NCBI GenBank assembly: GCA_023935145.1
Contig: CM043700.1
Span: forward strand, 103,081,400 to 103,145,399
Origin: Bretschneidera sinensis
Lineage: Eukaryota; Streptophyta; Magnoliopsida; Brassicales; Akaniaceae
Direction: 5' to 3'
Length of the DNA stretch: 64,000 bases
The translations under genes and the position numbers were made by a program. The notes under the pieces are model-generated. The model was not told where the DNA came from. It did not search any database and saw only the letters and a program-made list of their open reading frames with translations. The first letter of the stretch is position 1. Each line of letters opens with the position of its first letter. Positions 34,318 through 47,040 of the stretch are shown piece after piece.

Positions 34318-34564
34318 TATAACGATCCATCCCAGGTTGGCCACCCTCGAGACGGTGTCATCACATTTTGAAAATCCCAGCAGTATACATATATGCAACA
34401 ATAAAAATTTATCAACTACAATTATTTACATCAATTTTCAACCCTTAACAGGGGAGATACATCGTTTAGATTTCAACTTAAACATTGTATACAACATAAT
34501 ATGCATGAATATTTACAAATAATTTTTTTCTCATTAGTATGAGGATGTGGACCACGTGGCTTAC
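34318..34564 (-). repeat. Element 3b, 3' LTR, distal piece (247 bp)
   Basis: It begins TATAACGATCC (TG start changed to TA) and matches the first 250 bp of the other LTRs of the family. It ends with CTTAC (34,560-34,564), the target duplication of element 3a. Confidence 0.88.
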
Positions 34565-36558
34565 TGTAACGACCCATCCCGAGACAGTGTCATCACATTT
34601 TGAAAATCTCAGCACGACACATATAAACAACAATAAAAAAAAATAATACTAACAAAATTTTTTACATCAATCCTCAACCCTCAACAGGGGACATACATCA
34701 TTCTGATCTTGATTTAAACATTATATACAACGAAATATGCATGAATATTTAAAAATAAATTTTATTTTATTTTCTCATTAGTCTGAGAATGTGGACACGT
34801 ACGTGGCTTACAGATAATAATTTCGTCTGAACCTCAACTCACCAAATTATTTGTCCTACCTACTACCTGAAATCATTGTACAATGAGGGATGAGCTTCAC
34901 AAGCTCAGTGAATTAAATTTACTAGAAGTATTCAACTTGTATAATTAGTCTTTTAATATTTAATTATTTCTATCTCATATAACTTGATAATAGCATTCTA
35001 CTATCACTACACATATCAAAAGTGTCATTCTCTATCAATCTCTTCTTCTTATATATTTGTTCACCTTAAGACCATCAATTATCTCATAATTACCTCATGA
35101 TGAGGTTCCCTTCATATAGTCTACCATTTCGATGGTTCTTATCATATCATACTTTTATGTTTCTTTCTCACCATAACTATCTCTCTGTGAGACTCATTCA
35201 TCTATAAATAAATTTACAATAACAAACAACACTTCAGCATTTCAGTAATAAAATCAACATTTAAAACAGATGCAATGCATGAATTATTATTAGGGAACAT
35301 CTTTCCACATGTCGACATGTTTTTATCTTAGACCGGCCTCCTCCCGATTCTTTTATTTCCAACATATACCGGTTGTCATGGTATTTATTTCTAGCATATA
35401 CCGGCTGTCACGACTTTTCAATTAAACCGGCCCCCTCCCGGTTCTTTTATTTCATGCATATGCATATGAACAATAACATAAAAACAAACATGAATTTAAA
35501 TATTTAAATTAGCTATCTTGATTATTCTCAAATTATTATTTGAAAAATTTCACTAAATTCCTTTTCTCATAAATCACATCAAATCATCAATCATAGCTTG
35601 TCAAGATCCACTAAATTTCATCTCCTCATAAATCGTATCAAAACATCAACCATAGCTCATCAAGAATTTCACTTATCGCTTTTATTATTAAATCAACTTA
35701 TTATTTCAAAATATTATTTCTCATAAAATAATTCTCTACACATCCACTATTCTTATCACACCTATCAACCAATTTTCATCTATCAACGAAGCATAAGCTA
35801 ATAATCTATTTTAATAGTATCACTAGATATTTCATTTTTATCTAGATTACTTAAAGTAAATCTAGCTCACCATGTAACACTTAGAGCTACCCGTGGATCA
35901 CCTCCTTACCTTTCTTGCTCCTCTCAGTAATTTCCCTCGGTTGCTGATTGTCAACACCTAACATAATATTTATATTAAATTTCTAATTTATTCTTCAATT
36001 CTTCATAATTTACACCCTTTGAAAATTCTCACTTTGAATTTCGAGAAATTTCACGTATGTTAACTTTCAAAAATAAACTTCACATCATTACCTTCTATTT
36101 TTCTTAGAGCTCCCCGTAGTTCTCTATAAAATTCTCCCGTAAGCTCCTTCAAAATTTTGCTCTTTCGGTCCCTAAGTGTTTAAAGAAATAGAGTAGTTTG
36201 AATTGTAAAAGGAAGAAACGAAACTAAATTTGGTAAGAAAATAAATAAAAGAAAAAAAAAACCAAACTGTTTATATGAAAAAAAAAAAATTAAGACTTAG
36301 CAGCCCATTTCTTTTGCAAACTCAGCAGCCTTGCTGCCTTACATGCAACAAGGTTGCATTCTTTTGGCAACAAGTGTTGCCACCTGTTGCTAGATTTTTT
36401 TTTTCTTTGCTTCTTCTTCTGGATGACTCCAGAATTTTTTTTTTTCGAATTATTTTATAGAAATTTAACTTTATATATATATATATATATTATTTTAACT
36501 CTATGACATATTTATTAAAGTACTTCTTTACCCTTACTTTACAAATATGGATATTACA
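34565..36558 (-). repeat. Element 3a, 3' LTR
   Basis: It begins TGTAACGACCC and ends ATATTACA. The ACCGGCTGTCACGG minisatellite (about 35,325-35,460) has fewer copies than in the partner LTR. A (TA)n run lies at about 36,474-36,490. The CAGCAGCC.TTGCTGCC and GGTTGC repeats near 36,300-36,390 are simple inverted words within the LTR. Confidence 0.88.
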
Positions 36559-37700
36559 ATTCTACCCACCTTGCAAAAATTTTGTCCCCGAAATTTCCTT
36601 ACCTAACTCAAGAAACAATTGTGAATAATATTTCTTCATAATTGTCTCATGCTTTCACATAATCTCTTCAACATCCTTATTTCTCCACAGAACTTGAACT
36701 AATGAAATTACTTTATAATACAAGAGCTGTTCTTTTTGTCTAAAATTCTCACTGGTACTTGTATATAAGTCGAATCTTTATGAATTTCTATAGCTTGGCT
36801 GGAAATATTATGAGATTTATCAAGTAAGCACTTTCACAAAAGTGAAACATGGAATACATGATGTCACTGCTTCAACTCTGGAGGCAAATCCAGGCTATTC
36901 ACAACTAGCCCAAATTTCTCAATAACCTCATAGGGTCCCACTTACCTCAGACTCAACTTTTCTTTCATTTTGATCCTCAACACATCTTTTCATGGGGATA
37001 TTTTTAATTACACCCAATCACCCACTTGAAATTCAAGAGATCTTCTTTTATTATCAGCCTGGCTATTCGGTCTACTCTGTGCTGCTTTACAGTTCTCTCT
37101 AATCAATTTGATCCTCTCAGTTGTTAACTCAATAATTGATGAACCAGATATATTTCTCTCTCCCATTTCCTCCCAACATATAGGAGTTCTACACCTCCTA
37201 CCATACAATGTCTGAATCGGTGCCATCCCAATAGTAGTTTGATACTAATTATTATAAGCAATTTCAATCGATGGCATTTAAGCCTCCCAACTTACTGAGA
37301 AACTCATCACATTTGCCCTTAACATATCTTCTAGTACTCTAATAATCCTTTCTATCTGAGCATGAAAAATTATATTAGATTGTAACTGTGTACCCGTGGC
37401 TTTCTGAAAACCTCTCTAAAACCAAGATGTAAATCTAGCATCTCTATTTGATATTATACTCATTGGTACTCTATACAACCTCACAATCTCAGCTAGATCC
37501 CTCTTCAATCCTGATCACCAAGAATTCTGTCTCAATCCTCTATACATCTTATTGTTACTTGGTTGCATTGAATCTACATCATCATGTGCTTTTCTCATTA
37601 TCTCCTTTCTCAACTCCGTATTATTGGGAACACAAATCCATGTTTCAATACCCAAAATACCCTCATTTCAAATTTTGAACTAATATTGGTTTCTAGTAAG
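36559..37700 (-). pseudogene. Element 3a integrase and chromodomain remnants
   Basis: Minus-strand TIGMAPIQTLYGRRCRTPICWEE and FQVGDWV (37,226-37,008) are the integrase C-terminal module. A piece reading IVRLYRVPMSIIS (about 37,490) is joined to the earlier zinc-finger part by a deletion that removes most of the catalytic core. A decayed chromodomain lies at about 36,800-36,570. The polypurine-rich end (GGTGGGTAGAAT) touches the LTR. Not functional. Confidence 0.7.
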
Positions 37701-37734
37701 CACTTAATGCTTAATCTTCTCTATCTCTTCATCT

Positions 37735-38331
37735 CTACCTTGTATCTCTAAAATATTTTACTATGGATGACTGTACAACCATATTTGTTAACAATGATCC
37801 TCTATCACTGATATTCAATTTCATTCTTATCTCTTTTAAATCTATCATCAATTTCACATCAGGACTCCAAATAGTAGTTAACCTTCTTGTAGACTTTCTA
37901 CTCAATGCATCAGCTATCACCTTCGCATTTTCTAGATGATAGTGAATTGTACAATCATAGTTACTAATCAACTCCATCCACCATCTTTGCCTCAAATTCA
38001 ACTCTCTCTGGGTAGGTAAGTATGTCCAACTCTTATAATCAATGAATATCTCATGAGTGGCTCTATACAGATGATGTCTCCAATCTTTAAAGTAACACTA
38101 TGGCAGCCAACTCTAAGTCATGGGTAGGGTAATTTCTCTCATGATTCCTCAATTTCCTAGAAGTACACACCATTACCTTCTCACGTTGCATCAACAAATA
38201 TCCCAACTCTTGATGGGATGCATCACTATACACTACAAATCCTTCATTGCTAGAAGGAAACACCAATACTGGAGCTATAGTCAATTTTTATTTTAGTAAT
38301 TGGAAACTTTTCTCACGCTTCCCACGCCATA
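37735..38331 (-). pseudogene. Element 3a RNase H
   Basis: Two minus-strand pieces carry [18 protein letters not shown] and [14 protein letters not shown] (38,284-38,087), then [22 protein letters not shown] and ADALSRK (38,001-37,880). They align in order with the homologous domain of element 3b. A frameshift separates them. The piece is cut on its right by element 4 at 38,337. Confidence 0.8.
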
Positions 38332-38336
38332 CAAAT
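38332..38336. repeat. Target duplication CAAAT of element 4
   Basis: CAAAT at 38,332-38,336 matches 42,362-42,366. Sequence on either side is contiguous in the related element 3b near 52,190-52,230. Confidence 0.85.
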
Positions 38337-39345
38337 TGTCATGAGTTTTAAATTACTCGCAAGCACACGAGTCGTTTGCAATATAGTGTTGTGCAAGTGC
38401 GAGGTCGAATCCACAGGGAATTGTGTTGTGAAAATATAATTTTATCTAAACTATCCTTATCTTAACCTAGTTCCGAATTTTGAATTGTATTTTTGCAAAA
38501 GAAATATAAACTTAAACTAAATTGATTTAAAAACTAATGATAAAAACACTAAGGTTTCTGAATCCACCCCACCAAAGTTAAATATATATCTTCATGTTCT
38601 AAAAATAACCTATCAAAACATTCCATGAATCCAACTTAAAACAAAAAACAACAAATATCCCAATTAAACCAAAAGCATCCAATGTATCCGCTTTTAACAA
38701 ATCACAAAGGAAATCTAATTTAATCAAAAATAATTTGATGTATCCATCAGATGAAACACACGAAATATCCAACAAAACAATTTAAACGCAATCAATCATA
38801 AGATTTTACTCAAATAATTGACAAAACATTTATACTAAAAAAACATCAGAATTGTATAAACTAATCTGAAACTATTATGCTAAACAACGACGAGGCTTCA
38901 TCTTCAACCTTAGTTGAAGATTTTAGCCACTCATAATCATGAAACTAGAGTTCATAATAAAAGTGCTAAACATTAAACTAAAAAAAAGCAGTAAATTAAA
39001 ACTGACTATACATGGGAGAAATTTCACTCGCTGTTGGGCGGTGCTTCCCCTCGTGGTAGCAAAGCCTTTGGAGATCCACTAGAATGCTAGTAGAAGTCCT
39101 CCAAATTGCACCAAAATGGCACTTGGATTGCACACTAAAGATGAAGTGAAAATGGGCTTATATAGGGAAACATCACAAGTGCAATGTGTTTCCAATCCGA
39201 TGTGGGATACTACAGATTCCAGCTTTTGCTCTTTGACCTTTGTCTACTAAAACTGCCATAACGTTCTCTAGAAAAATCATTTTATTAATTCATAAAATTC
39301 CTCAAAAAATAGACATCCGGATCTTTCCAAGCATATATGGCTCAT
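38337..39345 (-). repeat. Element 4, 3' LTR, U3 truncated
   Basis: It matches 40,970 to about 41,975. It begins TGTCATGAG (plus strand) where the partner has TGTTGTGAG. The TCGAATCCACAGGG word lies at 38,405-38,418. The right limit, near the word CATATATGG, is where sequence switches to coding. Confidence 0.8.
39158..39208 (-). promoter_or_regulatory. USE plus TATA pair in the element 4 3' LTR
   Basis: On the minus strand ATCCCACATCG (39,198-39,208) is followed after exactly 33 bases by TATATAA (39,158-39,164). The motif equals the plant U-snRNA upstream sequence element RTCCCACATCG, and 33 bases is the Pol II-type spacing. Function is inferred. Confidence 0.6.
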
Positions 39346-40782
39346 CTTCTTTGACCTTTGTGGCTCTCTCGATGGCTTGACATTCTCTTCCAAATGTAAC
39401 TTGGGCATCACCATCGAGGGGCTGATTCCCTTGACATCCTCAATAGTCCAGCTAATAGCTTCCTTATGCTCTCTTAAAACGTCCAATAATTTCTCCTCTG
39501 GAGCATCAACCAAATTTGAAGCTATAATCATAGGCAAAGAATCTGCTGAACCTAAGAACTTATACTTAAGATTGTCCGGTAAAGGCTTAAGTTCCTTTTT
39601 GGGGGGTTCAGGTGTTGTGGTCTCCTCCGTCTCACTGTTCTTCTGAGGAGCAGACTCCAAAGTAGCATTTTCTTGCTCAAGTAACTTATCCAAATCCAAA
39701 TCTTCTCCAAACTGAGCAAAGCATGCCTCTAGGGGGTCCTCAATGCTTGATTCACCCACAGTCTCCTTTGTCTTACTGCTCTCCCGATGAGCAGACTCCA
39801 AGATAACAGTTGCTTGCTCAAGTAGCTTATCTAAATCCAAATCCTCTCCAAACTGAGCAAAACATGCCTCCACACTGTCCTCAGACTACCCTTCTTTCTT
39901 GGACACTTGTAATCTCCCAGAGTAAGGCACTTTAGGTACAAACGACCTAGGAAGATCTTTAATAGTAGGTGTGGCTGTAGATGGCTCAATATCTCTTTTC
40001 TCCTTGTTGCCACTTTCTTGTCCTTGCTGCAGAGCGGAGTTCTCTTCCACTTGATTGTCCACTTGTCTCCCAGACCTTAATGGGACAATCAATTGCACTT
40101 GTTCCTGCCCGTTCATAGGAGTTGATGAATTTCCCACCGCAAACTGTTCCTTCGGGTTAGGCTTAGGTTGATTAGGGAACCTTCTCTTCTCTTCTTCACC
40201 TAAGTGACTTGCGATTTGACCCATTTGACTCTCTAGCTTGGCAATCGCTTGGGTGTTTACTATTGTTGCACTCCTCACTTCGTTTATGGATTGGCCGGTC
40301 ATCTTCCTGAAATCATTGAGGGCATCCTCCAATGACTGTGAAACCGACACTGACGCTTGAATGGGAGCTTGGTAAGCAGGTGATGGTGCTGGATAGGCTG
40401 AGTGACCATAACTTAGAACTGGTGGAGGAAATTCGGGAGGGTATTGATTGTGAGCATGATAAGGGGCTCCTCCCTTATTCATCAGTTGGTTTTGCGTCCA
40501 TGAAAAATTAGGGTTGTTCTGCCACCCTGGATTGTATGTCTCGGAGTAAGATCCATTTGATTGCCACTAATAGTCATTGAAAGCGTTTATTTGTTCCATG
40601 GGATACTCGACAAAAGCCGGCGTAGATGGACAATTCTGTGCTAAATGCATAGGACTAGCACAGATGGAACAACTATCAACATTGAATGTATTGGTTGTAT
40701 TGATGGACTGGCCGGTCATCTTCCTGAAATCCTTGAGGGCGCCCTCTAAAGACTGTGAAACCGGCGCTAGATTCATCCACAT
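39346..40782 (-). pseudogene. Element 4 shortened gag-pol remnant
   Basis: The minus-strand frame starts at 40,782 with VSQSLEGALKDFRKMTGQSI, a displaced duplicate of a segment found again at about 40,350-40,285. A zinc-knuckle-like CSICASPMHLAQNCPS (about 40,675-40,630) follows, then YNPGWQNNPNFSW, a Pro-rich stretch, and ESQMGQIASHLGEEEKRRFP. Gag capsid and the protease are absent. A 47-residue acidic unit, EACFAQFGEDLDLDKLLEQ, is present twice (39,873-39,670). The end, ELKPLPDNLKYKFLG then IEDVKGISPS, is the lead-in to reverse transcriptase and stops there. Stop codons at 40,567 and 39,886 break it. Confidence 0.75.
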
Positions 40783-40946
40783 CTTTTTTTAATTTTTAAT
40801 TTTATTTTTTTATGGACAATTGCCAATAGAAACAAACAAACAAAAATAAAATTGCAATAAGAAAAATCAAACTAAAAAAAAAAATGCTAACTAACTAGTA
40901 GAAAAGTAAAATTAATTCAGACAAAAATTTCACAAACCAAACAACT

Positions 40947-40963
40947 CCCTGGCAACGACGCCA
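40947..40963 (-). other. Element 4 primer binding site, tRNA-Asp type
   Basis: The minus strand reads TGGCGTCGTTGCCAGGG, the tRNA-Asp complement with two changes, both C-to-T or G-to-A type. Confidence 0.8.
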
Positions 40964-40969
40964 AAAACT

Positions 40970-42361
40970 TGTTGTGAGTTTTAAATTACTCGCAAGCGCA
41001 CGAGTCGTTTCCAATATAGTGTTATGCAAGCGTGAGGTCGAATACACAAGGAATTGTGTTGTGAAAATATAATTTTATCTAAACTAACCTTATCTTAACC
41101 TAGTTTTGAATTTTGAATTGTATTTTTGCAAAAAAAATATAAATTTAAACTAAATTGATTTAAAAACTAATGATAAAAGCACTAAGGTTTCTGAATCCAC
41201 CCCACCAAAGTTAAACATATATCTTCATGTTCTAAAAATAGCCTATCAAAACATTCCATGAATTCAACTTAAAACAAAAAACAACAAATATCCCAATTAA
41301 ACCAAAAGCATCAAATGTATCCGCTTTTAACAAATCACAAAGGAAATCCAATTTAATCAAAAACAATTTGATGAATCCATCAGATGAAACACACAGAATA
41401 TCCAACAGAACATTTTAAGCCCAATCAATCATAAGATTTTACTCAAATAATTGACAGAATATTTATACTAAAAAAAATCAGAATTATATAAACAAATCTG
41501 AAACTATTATGCCAAACAACGGCGAGGCTTCATCTTCAACCTTAGTTGAAGATTTTAGCCACTCATAATCATGAAACTAGAGTTCATAATAAAAGTGCTA
41601 AACATTAAACTAAAAAAAAGAAGTAAATTAAAACTGACTATACATGGGAGAAATTCCACTCGCTGTTGGGCAGCGCTTCCCCTCGTGGTAGCAAAGCCTT
41701 TGGAGATCCACCAGAATGCTAGTAGAAGTCCTCCAAATTGCACTAAAATGAAACTTGGATTGCACACTAAAGATGAAGTGAAAAGGGGCTTTTATAGGGA
41801 AACATCACAAGTGCAATGTGTTTCCAATCCGATGTGGGATACTGCATATTTCAGCTTTTGCTCTTTGATCTTTGTCTACTAAAACTGCCATAACTTTCTC
41901 TAGAAAAATTATTTTATTAATCCATAAAATTCTCCAGAAACTAGACATCCGGATCTTTCCAAGCATATATGGTTCATCTCCTGGTTCTTCCTGAATCAAT
42001 ACAGTTAAATCTTCAAAAATAACTGATCTGTCACGCTGAAATCATGTACAGCCTGACCTTTGTCTCTAAAACTGCCATAACTTTCTCTAGAAAAATCATT
42101 TTATTGATCCGTTAAATTCCCCAGAAAATAGACATCCAGATCTTTCCAAGAATATATGGTTCATCTCTTGGTTCTTCCTTAATCAATACAGTTTAATCCT
42201 AAAAAATGGCTGATCTGTACGAGCAATTCTGGCAATTTAGTGAAACTCATTTCCCAGTGCTTGTAAACCTGAAATACAACGAAAACAACTCAAAGTAACA
42301 AATTCCTAAGCTAACAAATGTAAATTAAGTGGACAAAATATGCAATAATTTTCACTTATCA
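40970..42361 (-). repeat. Element 4, 5' LTR
   Basis: This complete 1392-bp LTR runs TGTTGTGAG to CACTTATCA on the plus strand and is followed by CAAAT. Around 41,990-42,180 it has a near-duplicate block (TCTAGAAAAATCATTTTAT to TCCAAG.ATATATGGTTCATCTC appears twice). Its U3 is homologous to the middle of the solo LTR at 50,360. Confidence 0.88.
41790..41840 (-). promoter_or_regulatory. USE plus TATA pair in the element 4 5' LTR
   Basis: On the minus strand ATCCCACATCG (41,830-41,840) precedes TATAAAA (41,790-41,796) by 33 bases, as in the 3' LTR copy. Transcription would start in the LTR and run toward the primer site. Confidence 0.6.
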
Positions 42362-42366
42362 CAAAT

Positions 42367-43200
42367 CTCACCTCTTTCCTGGTCAATCTAGTCAACAGTA
42401 CTATAATAATAGAAAAAATTCTGAAAGAATCTTCTATAATAATCAGCTAACCCCAAGAAGATTCTAATCTAAGTTACATTAGTTGGTATCTCCTAACTCA
42501 ACATTGCCTCTACCTTTTGTGGATCAACTATTATACTATCTCCAGATATTATATGTTCCAAGAAAGTTATTTCATTCAGCCAACACTCACAGTTAGAGAA
42601 CTTTGCATATAATTTCTCTCTCCTCAGAATCTCCAACACACTGTCTAATGTTTTATATATTGTTCTTCCTTCTTAGAATATATCATAATATCGTCAATGA
42701 ACATAACCACAAAACTATCAAGAAATAGTTTAAACATTTTATTCATCAAGTCCATGAATGTTTTCTGAAACATTAGTTAATCCGAATGACATCACTAGAA
42801 GCTTATGACCATAACGTGTCCTAAAATCCGTCTTAGGCACGTCTCCCTTCTCTATCCTCAATTGGTGATAACCTGATCCCAGGTTTATCTTAGAAAACAC
42901 TCTCACTCCTTGAACTGCTCAAACAATTCATTTATCCTGGGTAAAAGGTATTTGTTCTTATTCAATTATCTGTAGTATATACACAATCTCATCGTTCCAT
43001 CTTCCTTCTTCATGAATAACACAAGGGCTCTCCAAATACATTAGGTTTGATAAATTGTTTATCTAAAAATTCTTAAAATAGTACGTTCAACTCTCTCAAT
43101 TCAGCTGGTGTCATTCTATACTGTGCTATAGATATGTGTGTTGAACTCAAAATCACATTTATAGGAAACTAAATCTCCTTACAGGGAGACAATCTGGATA
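42367..43200 (-). pseudogene. Element 3a reverse transcriptase remnant
   Basis: Scattered minus-strand pieces match the homologous domain of element 3b: AELREL and FLDKQFI near 43,110-43,060, then connecting and active-site regions around 42,720-42,640. Many frameshifts and stops are present and no long frame survives. It is joined to RNase H across element 4. Confidence 0.65.
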
Positions 43201-43289
43201 ACTCTTCAAGAAATACATCAGAAAAATCTGTCACTGCTAAGATTTCTTCTAACTTCTTATTTTCCTTTTTAGAATCCATCATTATTCTA

Positions 43290-43710
43290 AATACTCCTCA
43301 CAACCTTTCTTCAACCATCTCCTAGTGGTCAGAGCAAAATAAGATAGTTCGAGAGTATTTTATGTTCTCCCTGAAAGTTAAACTCCTCATGTCCATATCT
43401 TAAACACTATATTCTTTCTGGAACAATTAACCTAGACATAATACGTCGATAACCAATTCTTTCCCAAAATCGAATGAAGATCTATCATATTCAAAGGTAA
43501 TAAATCAGCTTCAGATTCTCTATTACTGATACGAATCACACAACCTTTGTAAACATTTATGATTATCACTCTATCTCTAGTGGGAACTTCAACAAAAATA
43601 TTTTGCATCAAAGTACTAATACATACTTCAATAGACTTCATATGAATACTGGATGCAAAAGAATGGGTTGCACCAAGATCAACCAATATTAATATGTCCA
43701 CCTTTTCTAC
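43290..43710 (-). pseudogene. Element 3a protease
   Basis: The minus-strand frame 43,701-43,432 reads ILVDLGATHSFASS, the chromovirus protease active site (DLGA for DSGA), then LLPLNMIDLHSILGKNWL. The remainder downstream is degraded. Confidence 0.78.
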
Positions 43711-44934
43711 ATATAAAGCACTTCAAATTATGACAATTCTGGGATAAAATTCTTATCAGAATACATCTATAACAAACTTCTGTCTCTCGATCATACATCA
43801 AATTACCACTTTCCCTTGGTGGCATACTTACTTCCTCTGCTATGATTCCCAATTCCTATAACCTGTCCCTTAAATCTAAGGGTCCCACCGATATTAATTT
43901 GAGCTTCAAAAGCAACAGATCCTGCTTGCCTCTGACTCTATACTACAGTTCCATGTGATAAGGAAGGCCTTCTCTAGGTGGTCTCCTACCTTGCACAATC
44001 ATACTGGTACCACCTCTGGGTTCCTCAAATCTAGATCTCTACCGCCAATTCCTTATACCTCTAATTTCAATCACATCCTTCTCAATCTGAAGTGCTATAT
44101 CCACCAACCTGACATAATTCATATGCTTCATGTAAGATAGTTTTGATCAAATCTTAGAACATAGTTCATCTTTGAACCTCTTATACTTTTTCTCCTCTAG
44201 GTCTACCATTTCCGGTACAACCATTGATAAAACCACAAATCTGCTATCATACTGAGCCACAGTCAACACATTTACTCCAAATAAATAAAATCTCTATTTT
44301 GTTGGGCTCTAGAGATATAAGGAAAGTATTTATCAAGTTAAACCTATTCCAGGTTAAGGGTCTATCAATATTTGTACTTACCCTGGGAAGAATATCCTCC
44401 CACCATTCTCAGGCCTCTCTCTCTAGCTTGAACGTAGTAAAGACAACCCTCCGCCTGTCAATCATTGGTAAAATATAAAAAAAAATCTCTCTACCTGTTT
44501 TACCCATAACTCAGGCTTAAAAGGGTTTATAAATCATTTAAATAACAAAGCATTCAACTTAACATATCTAACAAACAATATCTCTGCATCTCGTGCGTAA
44601 ACTCATTTTTTCCCTTTTTAACATTTATCATTACTGGATTTACAACAACCTCAGGCACTGCCCTAGCCTGTTCATCAAGTCTATGCTATAGGCTACCAAC
44701 TCTATCATCTGTTACTTTCATTTTCTCAAGAGCTTGTGTAAGAGCTTATCTTAGCTTATCTCTTTCAACTTCAGATTCTCTCACACATTTACTAATATCA
44801 ATTATACTGTCAACACGTTCCCTTCTAGGAACCACAGATTCAGACTCAACCTCGACTTGTCAAACTATTGGGGGCCTACCACGCCCTATCAAATCAACAA
44901 CTCTAACTCTAGCTCTAGCACGTCCACGTGTCAT
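43711..44934 (-). pseudogene. Element 3a gag
   Basis: The start is an ATG at 44,934 (MTRGRARARVRVVDLIGRG), the same basic N-terminus as in element 3b. The rest aligns by eye with the gag of 3b but has stops every few dozen codons. The zinc knuckle region is decayed near 43,760. Confidence 0.65.
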
Positions 44935-45015
44935 CTTCAAACTATTAAAATATAATTTATTTTAATCTTCCACTTTCTTACTTTTTATGCAGTCTACAAA
45001 ATCATAAAACCTAAG

Positions 45016-45027
45016 GCTTTGATACCA
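45016..45027 (-). other. Element 3a primer binding site, tRNA-iMet
   Basis: The minus strand reads TGGTATCAAAGC, one change from TGGTATCAGAGC, the complement of initiator tRNA-Met, and lies next to the 5' LTR. Confidence 0.82.
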
Positions 45028-45031
45028 AAAT

Positions 45032-47035
45032 TATAACGACCCATCCCGGGTTGGCCACCCCCGAGACAGTGTCATCACATTTTGAAAATCCCAGCATGAC
45101 ACATATATGCAACAATAAAAAAAATAATACTAACAGAATTTTTTACATCAATCCTCAACCCTCAACAAAGGAGATACATCATTCTGATCTTGACTTAAAC
45201 ATTATATACAACGAAATATGCATGAATATTTACAAATAAATTTTTATTTTATTTTCTCATTAGTCTGGGGATGTGGACATGTACGTGACTTACATATAAT
45301 GATTTCGTCTGAACATCAACTCACCAAATTATTTGTCCTGCCTGCTACCTGAAATCATTGTACAATGAGGGATGAGCTTCACAAGCTTAATGAATTAAAT
45401 TTATTAGAAGTATTCAACTTGTATAAATAGTCTTTTAATATTTAATCATTTCTATCTCATATAACTTGATAATAGCATTCTACTATCACTACACATATCA
45501 TAAGTCTCATTCTCTATCAATCTCTTCTTCTTATATATTTGTTCACCTTAAGACCATTAATTATCTCATAATTACCTCGTTATAAGGTTCACATCATATA
45601 GTCTACCATTTAGATGGTTCTTATCATATCATACTTCTATGTTTCTTCTCACAATAACTGTCTCTCTGTGAGACTCATTCATCTATAAATAAATTTACAA
45701 TAACAAACAACACTTCATCATTTCAGTAATAAAATCAACATTTAAAACAGATGCAATGCATAAATTATTATTAAGGAACATCTTCCCACATGTTGACATT
45801 TTTTTTATCTTAGACCGGCCCCCTCCTGGTTCTTTTATTTTCAGCATATACCGGCTGTCACAGTATATATTTCCAGCATATACCGACCGTCACGGTTTCA
45901 TTTATTTCCAGCATATACTGGCTGTCACGGTTTTCCTTTATTTTCAGCATATACTAGTTGTCACGGTTTTTCAATTAGACCGGCCCCGTCCCGATTCTTT
46001 TATTTCAAGCATATGTATATGAACAATAACATAGAAACAAATATGAATTCAAATATTTAAATTAGTTATCTTGATTATTCTCAAATTATTATTTGAAAAA
46101 ATCCACTAAATTCATCTTCTCATAAATCACATAAAATCATCAATCATAGCTTGTCAAGATCCACTAAATTTCATCTCCTCATAAATCGTATCAAAACATC
46201 AACCATAACTCATCAAGAATTTCACTTATTGCTTTTTATTATTAAATCAACTTATTATTCCAAAATATTATTTCTCATAAAATAATTCTCTACACATCAA
46301 CTATTCTTATCACACCTATCAACCAATTTTAATATTATCACTGGATATTTCATTTTTATCTAGATTACTTAAAGTAAATCTAACTCACCACGTAACACTT
46401 AGAGCTACCCGTGGATCACCTCCTTGCCTTTTTTGCTCATCTCTGCAATTTTCCCCGATTGCTGATCGTCAACACCTGACATAATATTTATATTAAATTT
46501 CTAATTTATTCTTCAATTCTTCATAATTTACACCCTTTGAAAATTCTCACTTTGAATTCCAGGAAATTTCATGTATGCTAACTTTCAAAAATAAACTTCA
46601 CATTATTACCTTCTACTTTTCTTAGAGCCCCCGATAGTTCTCTATAAAATTCTCCCATAAACCCCTCCAAAATTTTACTATTTCAACCTTTCTTTCGGTC
46701 CCCAAGTGTTTAAAGAAATAGAGCAGTTTGAATTGTAAAAGGAAGAAACAAACCGGATTTGGTAAGAAAATAAATAAAAGAAAAAAGACCAAACTGTTTA
46801 TATGTCAGTAGCCCATTTCTTTTGCAAAAACAGCAGCCTTGCTGCCTTACTGTAGCAAGGTTGCCTTCTACTGGCAACTGGTGTTGCCACTTGTTGCCAG
46901 ATTTTTTCTTTTGAATTTTTTTTATAAAAAATTAACTTTTCACGTTTAAATATATATATATATATATTATTTTAACTCTATGTCATATTTATTAAAGTAT
47001 ATCTTTACCCTTACTTTACAAATACGGGTATTACA
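45032..47035 (-). repeat. Element 3a, 5' LTR
   Basis: It begins TATAACGACCC and ends GTATTACA, then CTTAC. It contains an expanded minisatellite at 45,815-45,985 (unit about 46 bp with CAGCATATACCGGCTGTCACGG). A short (TA)n run lies at about 46,951-46,970. Confidence 0.9.
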
Positions 47036-47040
47036 CTTAC

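Larger units (their letters stand above)
38337..42361 (-). mobile_element. Element 4: 4-kb deletion derivative of a tRNA-Asp LTR element
   Basis: The right (5') LTR is 40,970-42,361. The left (3') LTR survives from 38,337 to about 39,345, because one deletion removed most of pol together with the polypurine tract and the U3 part of this LTR. The remaining internal part has a tRNA-Asp-type primer site, a shortened gag and the first residues leading to reverse transcriptase. It cannot encode its own enzymes. Confidence 0.85.
34565..47035 (-). mobile_element. Element 3a: second Tekay-like element, inside the LTR of 3b
   Basis: LTRs 34,565-36,558 (1994 bp) and 45,032-47,035 (2004 bp) are flanked by CTTAC (34,560-34,564 and 47,036-47,040). 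The internal region is 36,559-45,031. It belongs to the same family as its host element and has the same orientation. Its pol is more damaged, including a deletion in integrase, and element 4 is inserted between reverse transcriptase and RNase H. Confidence 0.9.

Noticed and set aside
45756..46022. 88-codon plus-strand frame with internal repeats
   Set aside because: It lies wholly within the LTR minisatellite of element 3a. The repeats come from DNA, not protein.
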